49,592 nucleotides of DNA from an uncultured bacterium. Lineage in GTDB: Bacteria > Planctomycetota > Phycisphaerae > Phycisphaerales > SM1A02. This document shows positions 7,267-16,278 of the stretch, in pieces. Numbering within the stretch: the first letter of the stretch is position 1; each line of letters begins with the position of its first letter. The stretch is taken from positions 1 to 49,592 of the forward strand of contig CAIXJC010000046.1 in NCBI GenBank assembly GCA_903919715.1. The letters are read 5' to 3'. A program made the translations under genes and the position numbers. Under the pieces are notes generated by a model, which had not been told where the DNA came from, did no database searches, and worked only from the letters and a program-made list of their open reading frames with translations.

Positions 7267-9345
7267 ATGGGGATTCGTTTGCGTGATCATTCTGTTTCAC
7301 TCGTCTCGACGCTTCGTGCGACCGAACGCGATGCATTGGCTGCACTCATTTCGCTGCAGCGAAACGATGGTCACTTTTGCGCAGAGTTGGAAGGCGATTC
7401 GATATTGCAGTCTGAATACTTGTTGATGAAGTGGGGGCTCGGTCGGGAAAGGGAGCCGCTGGCCGATGGTCGCGCCGGTGATGACGTCCTTGGAAAGATC
7501 ACGGCACACTTGCGAAGTCAGCAGCGATCCGATGGAAGCTGGGGGCAGTATCCAAATTCTCCTCCGGATTTATCGGCGTCTGTGAAGGCTTATTTCGCGC
7601 TGAAATTAGGAGGCGATGATGCGAGTGCGCCCCACATGCTTCGCGGGGCAGAATGCATTCGCTCGATGGGTGGTGCTGAACACTGCAATTCGTTTTCCAA
7701 CTTCTATCTCGCTGCGCTGGGCCAAATTCCATGGTCGGCTGTACCCACGATTCCGCCAGAAATTGTCTGGCTACCACGTTGGTGCTTCTTTCATCTCAGC
7801 AAGGTGAGCGCATGGAGCCGAGTGATGATCCTTCCGCTGTCGATCGTCAGCGTGCTGCGTCCGACGCGCACGCTTGATGCATCGCAAGGAATCGACGAAC
7901 TCTTTCTGGATCAAGGTGAACGCGGGCGGCTCTATCAACGCGCGGATGGATCACGCATCTGGCGCACCGTATTTGGAATCGTGGACGGAGCGTTGAAGTT
8001 GATTGAACGATGTGGCGGCAGTCCAATGCGAGAGCGTGCGATTGCCGATGCGTTCTCGTGGATGATGCGCAGAGCAAGCCAAGATCAGCCTGCGCCAACA
8101 AGCGGGCTTGGTGCGATTTTCCCGTCGATGGTCTATATCCAGATTGTGATGAAGGCTCTTGGAATCGAACGCGACGATTCCCGCGTGGTGCGCGCCGAGT
8201 CCGATCTTGATGCATTCTTTATCGAAGAGAATGGAATGATTCGCATTCAGCCTTGCTTTTCGCCAGTCTGGGACACAGGGATTGCGCTCTATGCGATGAA
8301 CGATTGCGGACTCGATGCGCATACTGCCTGCGCCGCACGCGCGGCTTCGTGGCTCGTTCGAAAAGAGTGCGTGTTTCGTGGGGATTGGGCGGATAATTGT
8401 GAGCCAAACACTCCTGCGGGAGGTTGGTGTTTCGAATACGAAAACAGTTGGTATCCCGACACCGACGATACGGCGATGGTTGCGATGGCTCTGCTTCGTA
8501 CTGGCGGTGCGGCGGCAAAGGCGGCGGCCGTGCGTGGGATCGATTGGATTCTTGCGATGCAGAACGATGATGGAGGATGGGCTGCCTTCGACCGAACTCG
8601 TGATCGTCCGATTCTCGAATGCGTTCCATTTGCCGATCACAATGCGATGCAAGATCCTTCGTGTCCTGACATCACTGGGCGCGTGCTCGAATGTCTTTCG
8701 TGGCATGGGATGCGCGTCGGGCATCCGGCGATTGATCGCGCAATTCTGTACATCAAGTCAAAGCAGGAAGCCGAAGGTTGTTTCTTCGGCCGTTGGGGAG
8801 TGAATTATATTTATGGCACGTGGCAGTCGGTCATCGGTCCAATTCGCTGCGGTGTTTCGCGCGATGAACCGTGGATCATGCAAGCGGGCGAATGGATTCG
8901 TTCGATTCAGCAGGAGGGTGGTGCATTTGGAGAGAGTGCTGCGTCATATGTCGATCCAACGCTGAAGGGGAAGGGTCCGCCCACCGCATCTCAAACGGCA
9001 TGGGCTGCAATGATTCTGCAAGAAGTCTTCGGTGCGCATGATGCAGGGCTCGAACGGGCACTCGGTTGGTTGGCACGCACTCAATTGACCTCTGCGGATG
9101 CGGCCGACAAATCGCGCAATCCTGACGGCGATCCCGCGGGTTCATGGTGTGAGACAGAATTCACAGGGACTGGATTTCCGCGTGTTTTCTATCTGCGTTA
9201 TCACCTCTATCGACTCTATTTCCCGCTGATGGCGATTGGGCGCTTTATGCAGGCTCGTACTGTTGTCAGTTCTGTGGAGCACGATGGCGCTTCTCAGAAC
9301 GGTGCCGCGGACTCGTATGCAAGAATCTCTCCAGTTGTGGGATGA
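7267..9345 (+). CDS. shc: Squalene-hopene cyclase
   Basis: The enzyme cyclises squalene to hopene or diplopterol, the entry to hopanoids. It is a monotopic membrane protein with an all-alpha double-barrel fold. The 692 residues fit the family. The catalytic DTDDTA motif is at residues 398-403, preceded by NSWYP. QW-type repeats are visible, such as QNDDGGWAAFDR, QRNDGHFCAE and the QEGGAFGES stretch. The C-terminal part has the conserved FYLRYHLYRLYFPL. The start is 3 bp after the upstream oxidoreductase gene. No squalene synthase genes are in the window. The 3' end overlaps the convergent pseudouridine synthase gene by 52 bp. Confidence 0.96.
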   Translation: MGIRLRDHSVSLVSTLRATERDALAALISLQRNDGHFCAELEGDSILQSEYLLMKWGLGREREPLADGRAGDDVLGKITAHLRSQQRSDGSWGQYPNSPPDLSASVKAYFALKLGGDDASAPHMLRGAECIRSMGGAEHCNSFSNFYLAALGQIPWSAVPTIPPEIVWLPRWCFFHLSKVSAWSRVMILPLSIVSVLRPTRTLDASQGIDELFLDQGERGRLYQRADGSRIWRTVFGIVDGALKLIERCGGSPMRERAIADAFSWMMRRASQDQPAPTSGLGAIFPSMVYIQIVMKALGIERDDSRVVRAESDLDAFFIEENGMIRIQPCFSPVWDTGIALYAMNDCGLDAHTACAARAASWLVRKECVFRGDWADNCEPNTPAGGWCFEYENSWYPDTDDTAMVAMALLRTGGAAAKAAAVRGIDWILAMQNDDGGWAAFDRTRDRPILECVPFADHNAMQDPSCPDITGRVLECLSWHGMRVGHPAIDRAILYIKSKQEAEGCFFGRWGVNYIYGTWQSVIGPIRCGVSRDEPWIMQAGEWIRSIQQEGGAFGESAASYVDPTLKGKGPPTASQTAWAAMILQEVFGAHDAGLERALGWLARTQLTSADAADKSRNPDGDPAGSWCETEFTGTGFPRVFYLRYHLYRLYFPLMAIGRFMQARTVVSSVEHDGASQNGAADSYARISPVVG

Positions 9346-9974
9346 GTGAAAGCAAGTTGATCTGCATGCAGACAGAGCCGTGGCGAGAGGGCGCGAATCT
9401 CAGCCGATGCATACAGATCATCGCCGAGAATTGGATGGCCGATCGTCAAGAGATGAAGCCGCAGTTGGTGAGATCGTCCAGTCTTGGGATGGAGTTGTAA
9501 GCGTGCGCAGAGTGGTGTTTTCAAACGCTCGATGACTTCATACATCGTGACACTCGCTCTCCCATGAACGTGATCGATTTTCTGTCGGGGTGATCGATCA
9601 AAGTCTTTTGCGATCGGCAGATCGATCGTTCCCGTGTCGTTCATTGGATGTCCACCGACGAGTGCCGTGTATCGCTTGCTCACTGTTCGCGCTTCGAATT
9701 GCATGGAGAGCGCGCGGTGGGTCTCCGCATCACGAGCCATCACCATCAGACCGCTCGTATCGCGATCGAGTCGATGAACGATGCGCGCTCCGGCGATATC
9801 AGCGGCGACTCGTACGGCGATGCAGTCCGCTTTTTCGGGGCCAATTCCTGGGACAGACAAGAATCCGCACGACTTGTTGATGACGATCAACTGCGAATCG
9901 AGATGTACGATCACATACCCGCGTTCTACACTCATCTGCTCGTCTTTCTTCAGTTCATCTTCCATTGCACCCAT
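9294..9974 (-). CDS. RluA-family pseudouridine synthase
   Basis: The enzyme isomerises uridine to pseudouridine in rRNA or tRNA. The catalytic motif HRLDRDTSG is present, with the nucleophilic Asp at residue 70 when counted from the ATG at 9974. The later PKTGRSHQLRLHL and GHPILGDDLYA segments are also family hallmarks. There is no N-terminal S4 domain, as in the short RluA/TruC-like group. The start is uncertain: ATG codons at 9974, 9965 and 9935 are all possible, and a longer frame to 10058 would overlap the divergent gene. If 9974 is right, only 8 bp separate it from the gene at 9983. The RNA target is not predictable. Confidence 0.9.
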   Translation of the reverse strand: MGAMEDELKKDEQMSVERGYVIVHLDSQLIVINKSCGFLSVPGIGPEKADCIAVRVAADIAGARIVHRLDRDTSGLMVMARDAETHRALSMQFEARTVSKRYTALVGGHPMNDTGTIDLPIAKDFDRSPRQKIDHVHGRASVTMYEVIERLKTPLCARLQLHPKTGRSHQLRLHLLTIGHPILGDDLYASAEIRALSPRLCLHADQLAFTHPTTGEILAYESAAPF

Positions 9975-9982
9975 TGTCGCCA

Positions 9983-11167
9983 ATGATCCAACTCTCTGCC
10001 GTCGTTTTTCTCTCATTCTTCCTTGGCCAAACTCCTCCTGCGGTGGAACCGCCAGCAACAGAGGATCCTGCGGTTTGGATGGCCGCCGAACGATCGCAAT
10101 TGACGGGGCAAACCCAATTGACCTTTCCGGATCGATTCAACAAAGCTGGGGAAGCGTATTTTTCTCCAGACGGGCGAAAAATTATTTTTCAAGCCGTCGA
10201 TCATCCTGCAGAGGGTGTGGCTGCCGACGAGTTTTATTCGATGTATGTCGCCGACCTTGGAGTGGATGCCAATGGCAGGTCGGTCCTGACAAATGTCCGT
10301 CGCATCAGTCCGCCGCATTCTGCCAACACCTGCGGTTGGTTTGCCCCAGCGCGCGGGAACGTCATCGTTTGCGGGTCAACGCTGGTTGCTCCGCAGTCAC
10401 ATGATGCACCTGGATATCAACGAGCCACCGGTCGTTACAAGTGGCAGTTTCCGCCAGAGATGCGCGTCGTTGAAATCAATCTTTATCACTCCGACGATAT
10501 CGCTTCGGGCAAGGCCGAGCCCAAAGTCCTCGCAGGTGATGGAACTGCGTACACGGCGGAATGCACCACAACGCACGATGGAAATAATCTTCTGTATTGC
10601 ACGCTTGCGACTGGTCAAGGTGACATCGTTGTGAAGAATCTCACGAGTGGTGTCGTCACGCCGCTTGTTCAAGTTCCTGGATATGACGGCGGTCCATTTT
10701 TCTCTGCCGATGAGAAGCGCATTTGCTATCGCTCTGATCGCAAGGGGGACAGTTTGTTACAGGTCTATATCAGTGACGTCGTTCGTGACGCAGATGGCGC
10801 AATCACTGGAACGACAAATGAGCGGCAAATGACGGCGAATGAGCATGTGAATTGGGCTCCATACTGGCATCCAGATGGAACTCGACTCGTGTATGCATCG
10901 AGCGAAGTAGGCCATTCCAATTACGAGATTTTTTCGGCCACTGTGCCGCACGATGGCACGGCGGATGCGCCGCGGCGCGAGCGCGTGACTCAGGCACAAG
11001 GTGCGGATGTCTTGCCCGTCTTTGATGCGACAGGTCGCCGAATGATGTGGACGAGTCAGCGTGGCGCGGGGCGGACGAGTCAGTTGTGGATCGCCGATGT
11101 TGTTTCTTCGCCAGCACCACAATCAGTCCCTGCATCAGTTCCTGCATCAGCAGGGAAGACCCAATGA
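9983..11167 (+). CDS. Secreted TolB-like beta-propeller protein
   Basis: The 394-residue protein has a short hydrophobic signal sequence (MIQLSAVVFLSFFLG). After a proline-rich linker come several PD40/TolB-type blades, such as AYFSPDGRKIIFQ, FSADEKRICYRSDRKGD and APYWHPDGTRLVYAS. These repeats form propellers that usually mediate protein contacts in the periplasm. There is no Pal or other Tol gene next to it, so it is not proposed as TolB itself. The ATG at 9983 is chosen because the signal peptide begins there; a TTG at 9965 is in frame. It overlaps nadB by 4 bp (ATGA), so the two are coupled. Confidence 0.8.
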   Translation: MIQLSAVVFLSFFLGQTPPAVEPPATEDPAVWMAAERSQLTGQTQLTFPDRFNKAGEAYFSPDGRKIIFQAVDHPAEGVAADEFYSMYVADLGVDANGRSVLTNVRRISPPHSANTCGWFAPARGNVIVCGSTLVAPQSHDAPGYQRATGRYKWQFPPEMRVVEINLYHSDDIASGKAEPKVLAGDGTAYTAECTTTHDGNNLLYCTLATGQGDIVVKNLTSGVVTPLVQVPGYDGGPFFSADEKRICYRSDRKGDSLLQVYISDVVRDADGAITGTTNERQMTANEHVNWAPYWHPDGTRLVYASSEVGHSNYEIFSATVPHDGTADAPRRERVTQAQGADVLPVFDATGRRMMWTSQRGAGRTSQLWIADVVSSPAPQSVPASVPASAGKTQ

Positions 11168-12816
11168 GCGTCTTCGACGATCGTCGATATCTCATCCCTT
11201 TTCGCAGTCAACTTCTTCCGCAACTTTTTACCGACACTTTGATTATTGGTGGGGGCGTTGCAGGAATGCGTGCCGCACTTGAAGCCTCACTCCACGGAGA
11301 TGTATTCGTATTAGCGAAAGGTCCGATGGATCTTTCAAACACGCAGTGGGCGCAGGGGGGGATCGCAGCAGCGCTCGATCAAGATGATTCGACGGAGGCG
11401 CATTTTCGTGACACGATGACGGCGGGCGTTGGACTCTGCGAAGCGGCTGCCGTTCGCACGCTTGTTGAAGAAGGACCTGGCGAAATCGAATGGCTTATTC
11501 AATCTGGAATGCGATTTGATCGGGGACAGCAAGGAAAGGTGTCGCTGGGTTTGGAAGGTGGTCACGGTCATGCGCGCATCGTGCACACCGACGGCGATAT
11601 GACTGGCCGAGAATTGATGCGAGCGCTTTGCGCACTCGTCGAAAAGGCGCCTGGAATCCGCGTGTTTGATCGTTGTTTCGCCATTGATCTTTGTACAGAT
11701 TCCTCCGGTCGTGTTGCGGGAGCAATCACATGGCATCCGAAGTTTGGGCTTCAGGTGATTTGGGCTCGTGCCACGATCTTGGCCGCAGGTGGGGCAGGTC
11801 AGGTGTTTCGAGAGACTTCAAATCCGCGTGTTGCAACTGGAGATGCGATCGCGATGGCATGGCGTGCTGGTGCGGTGATACGCGATGTTGAGTTCATGCA
11901 GTTTCATCCCACGACTCTTTACATTGCAGGAGCGCCTCGGCACTTGATCAGTGAAGCAGTGCGCGGCGAGGGAGCGATCCTCGTTGATCGCACTGGCGCA
12001 CGCATCATGGTTGGGCGTCATCCCCAGGAAGATCTCGCACCACGCGATGTGGTCACGCGGGGAATCGTCGAACATTTGGCGATCTCTGGAGACTCTCATG
12101 CGTTCCTCGATGCTCGGTGCCTTGGAAGTGCGGGCTTTGCAAAACGTTTTCCAGGACTCGCCGAGATGCTCGCTGGATACGGAATCGACGGCGGCGCTGA
12201 TCTGATTCCCATTCATCCTGCTGCGCATTACACGGTTGGTGGAGTTCAAACGGATGTTGACGGCCGAACCAATCTGCCAGGCTTGTACGCATGTGGCGAG
12301 GTTGCGTCCAACGGCGTGCATGGTGCGAATCGACTCGCAAGCAACAGCCTTCTGGAAGGATTGGTGTTCGGTCGCCGCACCGTCGTTGCTGCGATTCAGG
12401 ATTCGCTTCCCGATCCTGTTCCGATGCAGTGGGAGAGTCGAGTTCGCACCTCGGTCGCTGGCGAATTGGATCTTGCGGACGTTCGGTCGAGTTTGCGAAG
12501 CGCAATGTGGCGCAATGTCGGAATCGTGCGCGATGGTGCGAAGATGCGCGATTGTCTGGATATGTTTTCGTTCTGGGGTCGATACGCGCTTGGGTCAGTC
12601 TTGGAAACTCCAGATGGTTGGGAGACTCAAAATATGTTGACCGTCGGTCACTTGATGACTCGCGCTGCGGCGGAGCGCAGAGAAACACGAGGTTCTCACG
12701 TGCGAAGCGATTGGCCCGACGAGGATCCAGGTGGAGCATTTCATATCAGTTGGAAATTGGGAGAAAATTCCCCGAGACGAACAATGGTCAGCGGCGAGGT
12801 TCGAAATAAGTCATGA
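11164..12816 (+). CDS. nadB: L-aspartate oxidase
   Basis: The enzyme is an FAD protein that oxidises L-aspartate to iminoaspartate, the first step of de novo NAD synthesis in the cytoplasm. The 550 residues fit the family. The FAD loop GGGVAG is at 29-34, followed by SNTQWAQGGIAAAL. HPTTL and REVRGEG-type substrate segments follow (here SEAVRGEGAILV). Near the C-terminal third are HYTVGGV and GVHGANRLASNSLLE, the latter typical of NadB rather than succinate dehydrogenase. The ATG at 11164 sits in an ATGA overlap with the upstream stop and replaces a longer in-frame start. nadA and nadC are not in the window. Confidence 0.95.
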   Translation: MSVFDDRRYLIPFRSQLLPQLFTDTLIIGGGVAGMRAALEASLHGDVFVLAKGPMDLSNTQWAQGGIAAALDQDDSTEAHFRDTMTAGVGLCEAAAVRTLVEEGPGEIEWLIQSGMRFDRGQQGKVSLGLEGGHGHARIVHTDGDMTGRELMRALCALVEKAPGIRVFDRCFAIDLCTDSSGRVAGAITWHPKFGLQVIWARATILAAGGAGQVFRETSNPRVATGDAIAMAWRAGAVIRDVEFMQFHPTTLYIAGAPRHLISEAVRGEGAILVDRTGARIMVGRHPQEDLAPRDVVTRGIVEHLAISGDSHAFLDARCLGSAGFAKRFPGLAEMLAGYGIDGGADLIPIHPAAHYTVGGVQTDVDGRTNLPGLYACGEVASNGVHGANRLASNSLLEGLVFGRRTVVAAIQDSLPDPVPMQWESRVRTSVAGELDLADVRSSLRSAMWRNVGIVRDGAKMRDCLDMFSFWGRYALGSVLETPDGWETQNMLTVGHLMTRAAAERRETRGSHVRSDWPDEDPGGAFHISWKLGENSPRRTMVSGEVRNKS

Positions 12817-13532
12817 CGGCGGAGGGTCAAGTGATTGCGTCGTTGACCCTCATGATTGCCCTCTTTGGGTTGGGATGTGGTCCGACTCAAACTGTTCATG
12901 TCAAACGTGGCGCGGGAATGTTGGGACTCGAAGGGGAGGTCGGACAAGAGACTGTTCTGGAAGATGGTTCACACGTTGTTGTGGTCAACGAGTTGCCGTC
13001 GGAGAAAAGTGCCACGGATCAAGCAGTTGCCGACAAGCGGGCAACAAAGTCCAAGCGTTCTGCGCCTCTCTATACAGCGCCTCCCTACAGTCTTGGAGGT
13101 TTGCCTGTTCCGCCCGCACCAAAGCCGGAAGCTCCCAAAGAATTGAAACTGCGAGAAGTGGAACGCGATGGCTCAATCACATTGCGCGCGGCGATGCCAG
13201 AGCATGTCATGGCTCATCTTGTCGAAGCTGTTAAGAATCACGAGTATGGCCCGTTCTATTCGCAGATGCTGTCGGACGAGGCTCACCAAGCGTATGAGCG
13301 CGCGGGAGGTGAGGCGGTCTTCAAAGAGTGGGCCGAGAAAAATCGGAAAGATCTCCTGACGTTTCTCAATCGAATGGGAGCCAATTGGAATGGAGCAGAA
13401 GTGTTGACCGAACGGGTGACTGCACTTCGGATGCGCTATCGATTGGATCGGCGCAACCTTCCTGATATTCGCTTTGAAGTCGTCGAAATCATCAATGAGC
13501 ACGGTGGCGTGCGTCTCGCACTGATTCGCTGA
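12813..13532 (+). CDS. Putative lipoprotein, unknown function
   Basis: The 239-residue protein overlaps nadB by 4 bp (ATGA). Its N-terminus is a hydrophobic stretch ending in FGLGC with Cys22, which resembles a signal-peptidase II site although the -3 residue is not ideal. A Pro/Lys-rich linker leads to a C-terminal domain of about 100 residues (from about residue 120), containing the MPEHVMAHLVEAV and FKEWAEKNRKDLLTF helices. I do not recognise that domain. The position in the nadB operon suggests only co-expression. It ends 15 bp before a convergent gene and no clear terminator lies between. Confidence 0.6.
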   Translation: MTAEGQVIASLTLMIALFGLGCGPTQTVHVKRGAGMLGLEGEVGQETVLEDGSHVVVVNELPSEKSATDQAVADKRATKSKRSAPLYTAPPYSLGGLPVPPAPKPEAPKELKLREVERDGSITLRAAMPEHVMAHLVEAVKNHEYGPFYSQMLSDEAHQAYERAGGEAVFKEWAEKNRKDLLTFLNRMGANWNGAEVLTERVTALRMRYRLDRRNLPDIRFEVVEIINEHGGVRLALIR

Positions 13533-13547
13533 AACTTCAGTCGTCGA

Positions 13548-15089
13548 TTATTCAAACGAACCGCGGTCGAGCAGGTCAAAGTTGTACAGAGACCGAATCT
13601 GCTTTGGAGAAAGCTGGCCGAGTTGCTCGAAGAGTTTGAGCGCTCGCTTAGGCTTCTTGATTCCCAAACGACCGAGCAGTTGGAACTTCTTTTCCAATAT
13701 CTCCGGCAGATTTGCCGTCGTGTTGCGAGCATGGCCAGAGGGGTACATCACGAGACCGCTCTCGAGTTTCTTCCCGTCTTTCATTTCAATCGCAATCGAG
13801 GTTGGAATGCCGTCTGGATATCGGCGGTCATACTCCGCTCCACCATGTTCGAAGACAATCTTGGTCATCAAGTCGCGCGTTCGAATGTCATGGATGGCCT
13901 CAGCAGAATAATCATGAGGGCCGAGCATGATTTCCTTCCACCAATCATCGCTCGTGGCGGGCATCGAGTCTCCAGCGGAGATCTCATGTGTTTCGATCGC
14001 CTTACGAAGCAGCGTTGACACGATGTAGAGCATCGAGTGATCAGCTGATTGGCGTGTCTTTGGATCTCGCTTCGCAGGGTCGCCGATGATTGAAAATGCA
14101 GGTTCGTATGCGCGAATTCGAATCGCTGTGATATCAGCGCTGCGGTTGAGCAGTTCTGGATTTGCGACAATGATGTCGATCAAACCCTGAAGAGCGCCTG
14201 CGGACTGGTGCTCATAGAGACCGAGTTTGAAGTGCATTCCCATCACGGCGAAGTCGTCCCCGACAAATCCCAAGACGAGATCGAATGGGCTGTCGCCCTT
14301 GGTCTTCTCGAATTGTCGGAACATGCTTTCTGGGTTGCGGAAAATGTCGCGAGGACCCATAAAACCGCGCATCGAGCGCTGCATGGAAAGGACGGCAACT
14401 TCCGCGCTGATTGCGGCTGATGCACCCTTGGAATCCGACAATTGCTTTCCCGCACGGATCGCTCGCCATGGAATGTAATGGGCGACGACCATACCGATTG
14501 CGCTTTCGATTTCTTCAGCTGTCGCGCCAAGCATTGCGCCATAAACCGCAGCACTCGCAATGGCGCCGTGTACGACGTGATCGATCTTGTAAGTCTTGAG
14601 ACTGAAAACTTCAGCAAGGCGACCGCGAATCTCGTCGATTGCAATCATCCCGCGCAAAGTCATCGCACCGTCGAGACCTGCGATGTTCGCAGCTGCAACA
14701 GCAACGGGATAAAAATCATTGTGCCCGAATTCACCAGCAGTATGACCGAGCGAAGGATTGAAACCAAAGTTCGTTCCATTGGAATCCCATTCACGAACGG
14801 CCGAACAATTCGCAACGACTGCTTTTTCAGGGGCGACGGTCTTGTTAGAACCAAAGACACGTGCGCCAGATTTCTTGCGCGGATATCCAAGCGCTTCTTC
14901 ACGCAAGAGGCGTGGCGCATTCGTCCCAAGCGCAAGCGCCGAAGCGCCACAGAGCACGCTGTCGGTGTGAAAGAGGATCGTTCGTGCCTGAACAGCTGCT
15001 CCAGGATCGCCGCTTTGCATGAAGTCGATTGCGTATTGGCCGATGCCGAGTGCTTGATTGGTATTGCGTGGAAGTGTTGTTGCGCTCAT
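13548..15089 (-). CDS. MmgE/PrpD family protein (2-methylcitrate dehydratase-like)
   Basis: The 513-residue protein matches the MmgE/PrpD fold throughout. It has an early helical region (YAIDFM, then TDSVLCGASALALG), the AVREWDSNGTNF block that matches the family's R.LDF.D active-site region, and HNDFYPVAVAAA. KTYKIDHVVHGAIASAA and GPRDIF follow. Known members dehydrate 2-methylcitrate (propionate catabolism) or isomerise related acids. The ATG at 15089 has GAGG 5-8 nt upstream; the in-frame extension beyond it is not protein-like. It lies 61 bp after the B12/MeaB gene, which also points to propionyl-CoA metabolism. Exact activity is not proven and prpB/prpC are absent here. Confidence 0.85.
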   Translation of the reverse strand: MSATTLPRNTNQALGIGQYAIDFMQSGDPGAAVQARTILFHTDSVLCGASALALGTNAPRLLREEALGYPRKKSGARVFGSNKTVAPEKAVVANCSAVREWDSNGTNFGFNPSLGHTAGEFGHNDFYPVAVAAANIAGLDGAMTLRGMIAIDEIRGRLAEVFSLKTYKIDHVVHGAIASAAVYGAMLGATAEEIESAIGMVVAHYIPWRAIRAGKQLSDSKGASAAISAEVAVLSMQRSMRGFMGPRDIFRNPESMFRQFEKTKGDSPFDLVLGFVGDDFAVMGMHFKLGLYEHQSAGALQGLIDIIVANPELLNRSADITAIRIRAYEPAFSIIGDPAKRDPKTRQSADHSMLYIVSTLLRKAIETHEISAGDSMPATSDDWWKEIMLGPHDYSAEAIHDIRTRDLMTKIVFEHGGAEYDRRYPDGIPTSIAIEMKDGKKLESGLVMYPSGHARNTTANLPEILEKKFQLLGRLGIKKPKRALKLFEQLGQLSPKQIRSLYNFDLLDRGSFE

Positions 15090-15150
15090 GGTGTCCTCGC
15101 TCTGTAAGGTTGTAGATGTTGAGCGCAGAAGTCTACAGAGAGAGTCGCCG

Positions 15151-16278
15151 TCAAGCCTGCTCGAGAAGCGCTTCGTACAGTTCGATAATTCCCTTGCCCT
15201 GAGTCGCAACTGTTTCATAGATCTTTCGTCCGGCAGCAACATCAAGCAGTTCGCGCACCAATTGCGCTTCACCAGCATGATCCGCCTTATTTGCCACGAA
15301 AAGATCTGCGATTTCCAAGATGCCAGCCTTGTCCATTTGGACGCTGTCACCCATGCCAGGCACGGTGACGACTGCAGTTCGGTCCACATGATGTCGAATG
15401 GCTACGTCGTTCTGTCCAGCGCCGACTGTTTCAATGATCAACATCTCATATCCCGCGGCTCCGACGAGTCCGACAAGTTGATCGAGCGAACGGTAGTCCT
15501 CGCCGACGATCGCAAGGCTGCGATAAAAAACCTTTTCGTCAACAGCGTTGAAATCGACTCGCAGTCGATCTCCCAAGAGCGCTCCACCAGTGATCGGGCT
15601 CATCGGATCAAATGCGATGACGGCAATTCGGTGATTGCGCCGAACTGCTTCGGCAGCCATCGCCGCAACCAGTGTGCTCTTCCCCGCACCAGGAGCGCCG
15701 GTGATTCCAACGACTCGCTTGGGACGTTTCAGCGGCGTGTTGGGAGGAAGCTTGCCCTCGTTCGCCATCGACATCAAACGCGCAAGTTTCGCGGTTGCAT
15801 TCGAGTCACTCGGCAGCGGGGCATACGCCTTGACGCACTCACGCACACTGTCGACGATTTGATCCATGCTCGTGCCTGTGTGATAAATGCGCGCAACGCC
15901 TTTCTTGAGCAGCGTTGGAACATCTTCTTGAGGAATGATTCCTCCGACATTCACGGCGATATCCCCACGGCCCATGATCCGAAGTTCATCGATCAATTTC
16001 GGGACGAGCACTAAGTGCGAGTTGCTCATCATCGACGCTGCGACGCAGTCGACATCTTCATCGCGTGCCCCGATTGCCAAACCCCGCGGCGTCTGCCAAA
16101 GGCCGGAATAAATCACATGTATTCCACTATCTCGCATGATCCGCGCAATCAATTTGACGCCACGGTCGTGGCCATCGAGCCCCATCTTTCCAAGTAAGAC
16201 TCGTGGCCGATGTGGAAGGTCAGAGCAGCGATCTCGCTTCTCGATTGCAGTCGTTGGATCAGTTAAACTGCGTGGCAT
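15151..16278 (-). CDS. Cobalamin-binding domain fused to MeaB-type GTPase
   Basis: The 375-residue protein has two parts. Residues ~25-150 are a B12-binding domain like the C-terminus of methylmalonyl-CoA mutase, with the base-off motif D35-x-H37-x-x-G40 in KMGLDGHDRG. Residues ~160-375 are a MeaB/ArgK G3E GTPase, with P-loop GAPGAGKST at 194-202, DPMSP, the ETVGAGQ stretch and NKAD. MeaB loads and protects the cofactor of acyl-CoA mutases. In IcmF these two domains are followed by a mutase barrel; here the protein ends after the GTPase. A separate mutase subunit encoded elsewhere is the likely partner. Its start shares one base with the upstream stop (TGATG). Confidence 0.92.
   Translation of the reverse strand: MPRSLTDPTTAIEKRDRCSDLPHRPRVLLGKMGLDGHDRGVKLIARIMRDSGIHVIYSGLWQTPRGLAIGARDEDVDCVAASMMSNSHLVLVPKLIDELRIMGRGDIAVNVGGIIPQEDVPTLLKKGVARIYHTGTSMDQIVDSVRECVKAYAPLPSDSNATAKLARLMSMANEGKLPPNTPLKRPKRVVGITGAPGAGKSTLVAAMAAEAVRRNHRIAVIAFDPMSPITGGALLGDRLRVDFNAVDEKVFYRSLAIVGEDYRSLDQLVGLVGAAGYEMLIIETVGAGQNDVAIRHHVDRTAVVTVPGMGDSVQMDKAGILEIADLFVANKADHAGEAQLVRELLDVAAGRKIYETVATQGKGIIELYEALLEQA

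Noticed and set aside
13548..15389. 100-residue N-terminal extension of the PrpD-like protein
   Set aside because: The extension overlaps the B12/MeaB gene in another frame, has no family similarity, and the ATG at 15089 has a good Shine-Dalgarno sequence.
15058..16014. 318-codon plus-strand frame
   Set aside because: Antisense to the B12/MeaB fusion, which carries clear motifs throughout.
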